A stretch of DNA of 64,000 nucleotides, taken from NCBI RefSeq assembly GCF_016508255.1, contig NZ_JADVKT010000001.1, positions 558,001-622,000 of the forward strand, in the 5' to 3' direction. Below are positions 58,332 to 64,000 of the stretch, piece by piece. This DNA is from Acinetobacter calcoaceticus (GTDB taxonomy: Bacteria > Pseudomonadota > Gammaproteobacteria > Pseudomonadales > Moraxellaceae). Positions within the stretch are counted from its first letter, which is position 1. Every line of letters begins with the position of its first letter. The notes beneath the pieces are model-generated. The model worked only from the letters and a program-made list of their open reading frames with translations. It did not search any database and was not told the origin of the DNA. Made by a program: the position numbers and the translations under genes.

Positions 58332-59399
58332 TTAAAGATCAATAACTAGATCAGATTGTGCTGAGTTCACACAAATTTTGAGTAATTGGCTTGGTTCGGT
58401 ATTTTCACTACCATTAAGTAAGTTACGTGTAGAGCCTTGAGCTTTACTACAAACGCACTTATTACAAATTCCCATACGGCAACCATGTGTTGGTTTAAGG
58501 CCTTCATGCTCCAGACTCACCAAAATTGATTGGCCTTTTGGAATTGCAATGACCTTATTAGACTGGGTTAATGTGACATTTACATAACCAACTTCAGCCG
58601 TACTATCACGAGTTAAGCTAAAAGCTTCCGTTAATACAGTCGGTGCTTTTTCAAAAAGCTGTTCCACTGTTGAAACGAAGCCGGAAGGCCCACACGCATA
58701 TACGGTACTATTTTCCAAATCTTCTACTAATGCTAAATGTTCTGCATTTAAACGTTCATCATTTGGTGTTTCTTGCGTATAAAAAATCTGATAACTAAAA
58801 TTTGGGAATTGCTCTGCAACTTTTTGAAAGTATTCAATAAAAGCTGCATCCGAACGTTGCTTTACCCAATACAAAAGTTGTACTTGAACTTTATCAAACT
58901 GCTGGCTTTGTTTAATTGCAGTGATTAAGCTCAACATTGGTGTAATACCACTACCCGCAGCTAGCATAATTAATTTCGGTGTTTTGATATTTTGTTGCAT
59001 GTCGCCATAAGGCTGACCAAGCTCAAAAATATCGCCAATTTGGCTTTCAGTCATAAACCAGTTACTGACGATACCATCAGCCACTTTTTTAATCGTTAAA
59101 CGTAAATGTTGTTCGTCAATTTGAGTCAAGCTATAAGTACGTTCATAACGACGGCCTGCAATTTCGACAATGACCGGATGATGCTGACCAGCAACACCTA
59201 TTTTCACTAAACGGTTACATTTTAGTGTAAGACTCACCATGTCATGAGTGACAAATTCTTTTTTTACAATTTGAACAAGCCCATGTTTTAGAGACCATAA
59301 AGGATTAACTTTTTGTAGCCAGAAGTTAGCCGTTTCTTTATCAAAGATGGCTTGTGTCAATGAATTGAATAGAGAATTTCTCTTTTCGATTACTTGCAT
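58332..59399 (-). CDS. Ferredoxin--NAD(P)H oxidoreductase, DesC-like (electron donor to desaturase)
   Basis: FAD/2Fe-2S electron-transfer protein (355 aa). An FAD-binding barrel (RRYERTYSLTQI, GQPYGDMQQN) is followed by an NAD-binding domain (KLIMLAAGSGITPMLSLITA; YACGPSGFVSTVEQLF) and a C-terminal plant-type ferredoxin domain with cysteines in GCRMGICNKCVC plus a distant Cys in LKICVNSA. This fusion supplies electrons to the desaturase at 57225. It starts just after the divergent promoter region containing the GTATATA palindrome. Confidence 0.9.
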   Translation of the reverse strand: MQVIEKRNSLFNSLTQAIFDKETANFWLQKVNPLWSLKHGLVQIVKKEFVTHDMVSLTLKCNRLVKIGVAGQHHPVIVEIAGRRYERTYSLTQIDEQHLRLTIKKVADGIVSNWFMTESQIGDIFELGQPYGDMQQNIKTPKLIMLAAGSGITPMLSLITAIKQSQQFDKVQVQLLYWVKQRSDAAFIEYFQKVAEQFPNFSYQIFYTQETPNDERLNAEHLALVEDLENSTVYACGPSGFVSTVEQLFEKAPTVLTEAFSLTRDSTAEVGYVNVTLTQSNKVIAIPKGQSILVSLEHEGLKPTHGCRMGICNKCVCSKAQGSTRNLLNGSENTEPSQLLKICVNSAQSDLVIDL

Positions 59400-59440
59400 A
59401 GCTGGAGGCTCTGTCGCTCTTTTTTAATTATTATACACAT

Positions 59441-59460
59441 GTATATATATTTGTATATAC
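59441..59460. promoter_or_regulatory. Palindrome between desaturase operon and FabR-like gene
   Basis: GTATATATATTTGTATATAC has 7-bp inverted arms (GTATATA / TATATAC) around a 6-base centre. The divergent promoter position fits an operator for the FabR/DesT-type repressor, though the AT-rich arms make chance possible. Confidence 0.5.
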
Positions 59461-59540
59461 ACCCGTACTTTTAATTACAATTTCACAAGTTCCCCCTTCT
59501 AAGGCTATAATCCTGAGAGTTTACAAATATATTGAACAGC

Positions 59541-60236
59541 ATGACCCAATCTTCACTTTCTCAGAGCCTGAATGACACACCATTAACACAAGATGTCATT
59601 GAAATTAAAACAGCTACGCGTTCTGTTGGAAGAAAAGCGACTATTACTAAAGAAGAGCTTTTTCAGGCTGCTCTAAATCTAATTGGCCCGCAAAAGAGTA
59701 TCGCCTCTTTAAGTTTACGTGAAGTAGCACGAGAGGCTGGAATTGCGCCAAATAGTTTCTATCGACATTTTAAAGATATTGATGAATTAGCGATCTCTCT
59801 CATTGACCGAGCTGGTATTGTCTTACGTAAAATTATCAGGCAGGCTCGCCTACGTGCCTCCTTACAAGAAAGCATTATTCGCAGTTCTGTCGATATTTTT
59901 CTTCAGCAACTTGATGCCGATGAAGGTAATTTAAGTTTATTACTACGCGAAGGTTTTACAGGCTCTACTTCTTACAAAGCTGCTGTTGATCGTCAATTAA
60001 ACTTTTTTCAGCAAGAACTACAAGAAGATTTAATTCGTCTAGAGCGCTTAAATAACAATCACCTATACCATCCTGAACTCGTTGCAAAAGCAATTACGCA
60101 ACTTGTGTTTCACATGGGTGCCAAAGTAATTGACCTTCCAATTCATCAACGTGCGGAAGTTGCTGAACAAACAATGATCATGATAAGAATGATTTTAGAA
60201 GGTGCCCGTCATCTAGACGAAGCAAAAATACGATAA
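59541..60236 (+). CDS. TetR-family regulator, FabR/DesT-like
   Basis: TetR-type regulator of 231 aa. The helix-turn-helix region SLREVAREAGIAPNSFYRHF plus DIDELAISLIDRAGIVLRKI is characteristic of the FabR/DesT subgroup that senses acyl-CoA or acyl-ACP saturation and controls unsaturated fatty-acid genes. It diverges from the desaturase/ferredoxin reductase operon, as DesT does in Pseudomonas. ATG 59541 is taken over the TTG 59532. A hairpin at 60246 follows. The palindrome at 59441 lies between the two transcripts. Ligand and mode are inferred. Confidence 0.85.
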   Translation: MTQSSLSQSLNDTPLTQDVIEIKTATRSVGRKATITKEELFQAALNLIGPQKSIASLSLREVAREAGIAPNSFYRHFKDIDELAISLIDRAGIVLRKIIRQARLRASLQESIIRSSVDIFLQQLDADEGNLSLLLREGFTGSTSYKAAVDRQLNFFQQELQEDLIRLERLNNNHLYHPELVAKAITQLVFHMGAKVIDLPIHQRAEVAEQTMIMIRMILEGARHLDEAKIR

Positions 60237-60245
60237 ATTCCACAT

Positions 60246-60277
60246 AAAATGGTTTGCATTTTGGCAAGCCATTTTTA
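60246..60277 (+). terminator. Terminator of the FabR-like gene
   Basis: AAAATGGTTTGC and GCAAGCCATTTTT pair, with one G-T wobble, around a 6-base loop, just after the stop. Confidence 0.7.
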
Positions 60278-60402
60278 TACAAATATACCTATTTCTTGAT
60301 AAAAAGATACTTCATAGATTGAAGCAACCAACATGCAAGAGTATAAGTAATTATTATTCTAGCGATACATACCATATTTCCCCACGATATTTAGGGATTC
60401 AC

Positions 60403-61419
60403 ATGCAAAGTTTGAGTAATCGTCAAAGCCTGATTGCAAGCTATATTCTGATGGGCATTTTTTTGCTTTCGGTTATCCCCTTGCATTTATTAGCAAGTTT
60501 TTTTGCAGGCTTTCTCATTTATGAAATTATTATTAGTTTAAGCTCTGTTGTCGAACGTTATATTGATGGCCAAAGAGCCCGCATTTTTATTAGTATTGCA
60601 TTAAGTATTATTACGGTTTCACTTATCGTCTTTTTCTTTACAAGTTTAATTAGCTTTGTAGTTCATGATTTAAAAGGTGTAGGCGTCCACAATATCAACA
60701 ATAAAGTTGATCAGACACTACTACATTTACAGGCTGAAATTGGCAAATATCTTCCAGGTTATATTCCTGATAGCGTGACCGAATTAAAAGATGAAATTTT
60801 CGCGTTTATGAAAGATAACGTGACTACATTAAAAAATGCCAGTTCTGATGTCTTACATAACTTTGTAACCATGATTATGGGCCTTATTATTGGTATTTTG
60901 GTGGCAATCCATGGCTTTCATCGCCGTGCACCACAGCCCGTATTTAAGTCTTTACTCATTCAACGTATTCAAAAACTATCAATTTCTTTTAGAAATGTAG
61001 TGTTTGCCCAAATTAAAATTTCAGCAATTAATACACTGCTCTTTATATTATTTGCGTTTGTACTATTACCGATTTGGGGCGTGCACCTACCTTTCGCCAA
61101 AACCTTAACCATTCTTACTTTCTTATTTGGCTTAATTCCAATTTTAGGAAATTTAATTTCAAATACGCTTACCTTTATTGCTGCACTTACAGTGTCGCTT
61201 GGTCTAGCAGGTGTTGCTCTGCTCTACCTTGTATTGGTGCATAAGTTAGAATATTTTATTAATGCCAAAATTATTGGACATAAAATTAATGCCAATGCAT
61301 GGGAAATTTTATTGGCAATGTTAATTTTTGAGTCAACTTTTGGTTTAAGTGGCTTAATCGCAGCTCCAATTTTCTATGCATATTTAAAATTAGAACTAAA
61401 AGATGCTGGTCTAATCTAA
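60403..61419 (+). CDS. AI-2E/PerM-family transporter
   Basis: Inner-membrane protein of 338 aa with about eight transmembrane helices of the AI-2E/PerM (DUF20) family. Typical segments are LASFFAGFLIYEIIISLSSV, VFAQIKISAINTLLF, LTFLFGLIPILGNLISNTLT and LSGLIAAPIFYAYLKLELKD. Members include TqsA and sodium/proton antiporter-like exporters, so substrate is open. ATG 60403 (MQSLSNRQSLIASYILMGIF) gives the family start; the in-frame ATG at 60319 adds 28 polar residues. It stands alone, with a terminator at 61436. Confidence 0.82.
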   Translation: MQSLSNRQSLIASYILMGIFLLSVIPLHLLASFFAGFLIYEIIISLSSVVERYIDGQRARIFISIALSIITVSLIVFFFTSLISFVVHDLKGVGVHNINNKVDQTLLHLQAEIGKYLPGYIPDSVTELKDEIFAFMKDNVTTLKNASSDVLHNFVTMIMGLIIGILVAIHGFHRRAPQPVFKSLLIQRIQKLSISFRNVVFAQIKISAINTLLFILFAFVLLPIWGVHLPFAKTLTILTFLFGLIPILGNLISNTLTFIAALTVSLGLAGVALLYLVLVHKLEYFINAKIIGHKINANAWEILLAMLIFESTFGLSGLIAAPIFYAYLKLELKDAGLI

Positions 61420-61435
61420 TTTTAAATTGATCTAT

Positions 61436-61465
61436 AAAAAAAGCGCCCTTTAGGCGCTTTTTTTA
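61436..61465. terminator. Terminator between AI-2E-family gene and rapA
   Basis: AAAAAAAGCGCC and GGCGCTTTTTTT form a stem with a short loop between two convergent genes. Confidence 0.9.
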
Positions 61466-61476
61466 TGTTGAGTTAA

Positions 61477-64000
61477 TTATGGCTTAACCACAACTAATAC
61501 TTGAATTGCTTCTGGTGTAACAGTTAAACCCTCAAGCAAGCTCAAACCTTCTTTTTGAAGCTTTTGTAACCGGTCAATTTCATCTTGACGAATACTTGGG
61601 TTGAACTGTTTTAGATAAGTTAAACGGTCAATTTCATATTGCCATTTACTACCATAGTGTTCTTTTGCTTGCTGCTGAAGCTGAGGCAAATCAACTTTCG
61701 CGATATCCAACGCTTGTTTATAACGTTCCTCAATGATATCACGGCGAGCTTTAACCACCTGACGACAGCTATTGCCATCTAAGTGATGTAAATAAGGTTT
61801 TAAAATTGTTGGATCAATTTTTTCAGACAAATCTTGACCATTTTCGCTTAACAATACGCGAATTAACTGCTTAGGTAAGCTCGATGGTAAATTTAATGCC
61901 TTAGGTGCCACCACATCAACTTTAAACCACACTTCAATTAATACAGAACCTTGCTTCAATGCATTAGATTTGAGTACGGCAACATTGGTACTACCAAATG
62001 ACTGCGTACGGATCATTTCCATTACACTTTCAATGAATGGATGCTCTAAAGTTAAATATTGAGCATCTTCACGAAGCTGAGCCTGATCACGATAGAACGT
62101 AGCAGTCATGCCTTCTTCGTCTAACGCTAAACCTTGCACTTGCATTTGGTCTGTTGGACGAATAATTACTGTACCGTTACTTTGCTCATCAAAGTCGATA
62201 TTGGTTGATGACATGAAACGCTTCACAAACATTGGTAGCGTTGTATTGTCATCATAATCTTCTAACGCTTGAACAATCTCTTGCGCCACAATTGGACGAC
62301 ATGAGTTATATTCAAGTAAGCGATCTCGACCAGCTTGAAGTTCAGCTTCTAAAGCTTGACGTTGAACATTCACTTCTTCAAGCAAATCTTCAAATGTTTG
62401 ACCTTGGTCTGCAAGCAAACAATCTTTTAATTCAACAATAAAGTTTTCTTGCAGCGTTTGCGCTGTTGGCGAAATATTGCTGAAAATATTAAGTGCTTCG
62501 TTGTACCAACGGAACATACGCTCTTGAGCTGTTCCCACAAGATATGGCACATGAATCTGAATACGGTTTTCTTGACCAATACGGTCTAGACGCCCAATAC
62601 GTTGCTCTAAAACATCTGGGTTAGCTGGTAGATCAAATAAAATTAGATCACTGGCGAATTGGAAATTACGGCCTTCAGAACCAATTTCCGAACACAGTAA
62701 AATTTGTGCCCCATAGCTTTCTTCAGCAAAATAAGCAGCAGCTTGGTCACGCTCAAGTAAGCTCATGCCTTCATGGAACATTGCTGTACGAATACCTGCA
62801 TGCAAACGCAATACATTTTCTAAAGCTTCAACAACCGGTCCACTACGCGCAATTAAAAGCACTTTTTTATGCTTGAGATCTTTGCGCAGAATTTCCATTA
62901 CCCATAGCACACGTGGGTCATTTTGCATCCATGAACCATCAAGTTGTGCTTCTTCAGGCCACATCTGCTCACGCAGTTTTCCATCTTTTGACCAATCTTC
63001 TGGTGCTGGTAATGGTGCTGGCTGACAATCACGCCCAGGGAAGCCTTGAATTGCTTCACGCGTATTACGGAATAAAATACGGCCCGTACCATGACGGTCT
63101 AATAATTCATGAATTGCCCTGAAGCGTTGGTCTGGCTGGTCTTCAATACTATGACCTAACAACCCCTCTAAAGCAGATAAATGCTCAGGTGCTAAAGGCT
63201 GATCAGACATCAGTACTTCTGCAATTTTTGCAGTCTGCTGGTACTGAGTTTCTTCATCTAAGAAGCGCTCTAAACTACTAAAACGCTGCGGATCAAGTAA
63301 ACGTAAACGTGCGAAATGACTTTCTACACCAAGCTGTTCAGGGGTTGCAGTAAGCAATAATACCCCAGCCGTATTTTCAGCCAGCTCTTCGATTAAATCG
63401 TAGCGATCATTACCGCCTTCTTCTTCGCTCCACATCAAATGATGTGCTTCATCGACCACGAGCAAATCGAAGCCAGCTTCTATTGCTTGCTCACGCAAAT
63501 CATCATGGTCAACCATTAAGTCAACGCTGGCAATAATGCATTGCTCAGTTAAGAACGGATTAAGTTCTGGATCATGTTCTTTAATAGATGCGGTGCGCGT
63601 TAAATCAAACAGAGAGAATTGCAAATTAAAACGACGGCGCATTTCAATCATCCACTGATACTGTAGAGAATCAGGGACTAAAATAAGAATTCGTTCTGAG
63701 CGGCCAGTTTTAAGCTGTTGGTGGATAATTAAGCCAGCTTCAATTGTTTTACCCAAGCCCACTTCATCGGCAAGTAAAACACGAGGTGCAAAACGTTTAC
63801 CAACTTCGTGTGCGATATAAAGCTGATGCGGAATTAGACCAACACGCGCTCCAACCATACCACGTAGAGGACTATTCTGCATTTGTGCTTGCATGAGCAT
63901 CGCTTCAATACGCAGGTCATACCACTCTTTATAGTCGACCTGACTTGCAAGCAAACGATCTAAAGGTTTCGATAACTGAATTTGAGCGCCAATACGTGTT
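61477..64000 (-). CDS. rapA: RNA polymerase-associated protein RapA (partial, runs off right edge)
   Basis: C-terminal 840 or so residues of the Swi2/Snf2-type ATPase RapA, which recycles RNA polymerase. The open frame continues upstream of any start codon to the window end (TRIGAQIQLSKPLDRLLASQ). E. coli RapA is 968 aa, so roughly 130 residues are missing. Visible are Walker A LLADEVGLGKTIEAGLIIHQ, the DEAHH box in LLVVDEAHHLMWSEEEGG, and the helicase C-domain motifs SEIGSEGRNFQFASDLILFD and EQRIGRLDRIGQ. Confidence 0.95.
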   Translation of the reverse strand, partial: TRIGAQIQLSKPLDRLLASQVDYKEWYDLRIEAMLMQAQMQNSPLRGMVGARVGLIPHQLYIAHEVGKRFAPRVLLADEVGLGKTIEAGLIIHQQLKTGRSERILILVPDSLQYQWMIEMRRRFNLQFSLFDLTRTASIKEHDPELNPFLTEQCIIASVDLMVDHDDLREQAIEAGFDLLVVDEAHHLMWSEEEGGNDRYDLIEELAENTAGVLLLTATPEQLGVESHFARLRLLDPQRFSSLERFLDEETQYQQTAKIAEVLMSDQPLAPEHLSALEGLLGHSIEDQPDQRFRAIHELLDRHGTGRILFRNTREAIQGFPGRDCQPAPLPAPEDWSKDGKLREQMWPEEAQLDGSWMQNDPRVLWVMEILRKDLKHKKVLLIARSGPVVEALENVLRLHAGIRTAMFHEGMSLLERDQAAAYFAEESYGAQILLCSEIGSEGRNFQFASDLILFDLPANPDVLEQRIGRLDRIGQENRIQIHVPYLVGTAQERMFRWYNEALNIFSNISPTAQTLQENFIVELKDCLLADQGQTFEDLLEEVNVQRQALEAELQAGRDRLLEYNSCRPIVAQEIVQALEDYDDNTTLPMFVKRFMSSTNIDFDEQSNGTVIIRPTDQMQVQGLALDEEGMTATFYRDQAQLREDAQYLTLEHPFIESVMEMIRTQSFGSTNVAVLKSNALKQGSVLIEVWFKVDVVAPKALNLPSSLPKQLIRVLLSENGQDLSEKIDPTILKPYLHHLDGNSCRQVVKARRDIIEERYKQALDIAKVDLPQLQQQAKEHYGSKWQYEIDRLTYLKQFNPSIRQDEIDRLQKLQKEGLSLLEGLTVTPEAIQVLVVVKP

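Overview
The window looks like an Acinetobacter chromosome, most likely of the A. baumannii/calcoaceticus complex. It is AT-rich and combines several Acinetobacter hallmarks: a dat-ddc pair for 1,3-diaminopropane, a Bap-like protein of Blp2 size, beta-ketoadipate genes of the CatIJF/PcaIJF type, an nlpD-like gene beside surE, and a desaturase/ferredoxin-reductase pair beside a FabR/DesT-type repressor. The species call is inference from gene content and protein sequence; no database search was possible.

Left part (1-7.1 kb): a LysR regulator (cut by the window edge) diverges from a catabolic operon. The operon encodes a hydroxyquinol-type intradiol dioxygenase, 3-oxoadipate CoA-transferase (two subunits), 3-oxoadipyl-CoA thiolase, an NTF2-like protein, maleylacetate reductase and a LamB-type porin. 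Together they would convert a trihydroxybenzene through maleylacetate and 3-oxoadipate to succinyl-CoA and acetyl-CoA. A 256-bp nested inverted repeat sits between the transferase and thiolase genes. From 7.1 to 11.9 kb lies a very AT-rich accessory stretch. It holds an AraC regulator, three small hypothetical genes, a decayed 3' end of a second LamB-like porin, a TetR regulator and a strongly structured, possibly RNA-coding, intergenic segment next to tRNA-Val.

Middle part (12-37.8 kb): mostly core genes. These are cstA with its ybdD-like partner; efp with divergent epmB; a PilZ protein and a FimX-like degenerate c-di-GMP receptor; rpmE; an SBF-like transporter; gloA and an AmpG-like permease carrying a large non-membrane insert; a Lon-like protease; a LysR regulator; nlpD-like and surE; two tandem paralogous two-cysteine exported proteins; dacC; a gamma-carbonic-anhydrase-like protein; and the conserved nudJ-mnmA-hflD-purB block.

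Right part (37.8-64 kb): a Blp2-like Ig-repeat protein, a cytochrome b561-like protein, a SohB homologue without its usual membrane anchor, and the pstSCAB phosphate transporter with a Pho-box-like site. Next comes an aromatic amino-acid module (aromatic permease, indole/phenylpyruvate decarboxylase, Lrp-type regulator, aldehyde dehydrogenase). Two of its promoters share a dyad whose arms differ by compensating changes. It is followed by dat-ddc, a SIMPL protein, a DesC/DesB-like desaturase system with a FabR-like repressor, an AI-2E-family exporter and rapA, cut by the right edge. Most convergent or terminal gene ends carry clear hairpin terminators, and apart from the 7-12 kb stretch the region looks like stable chromosome.
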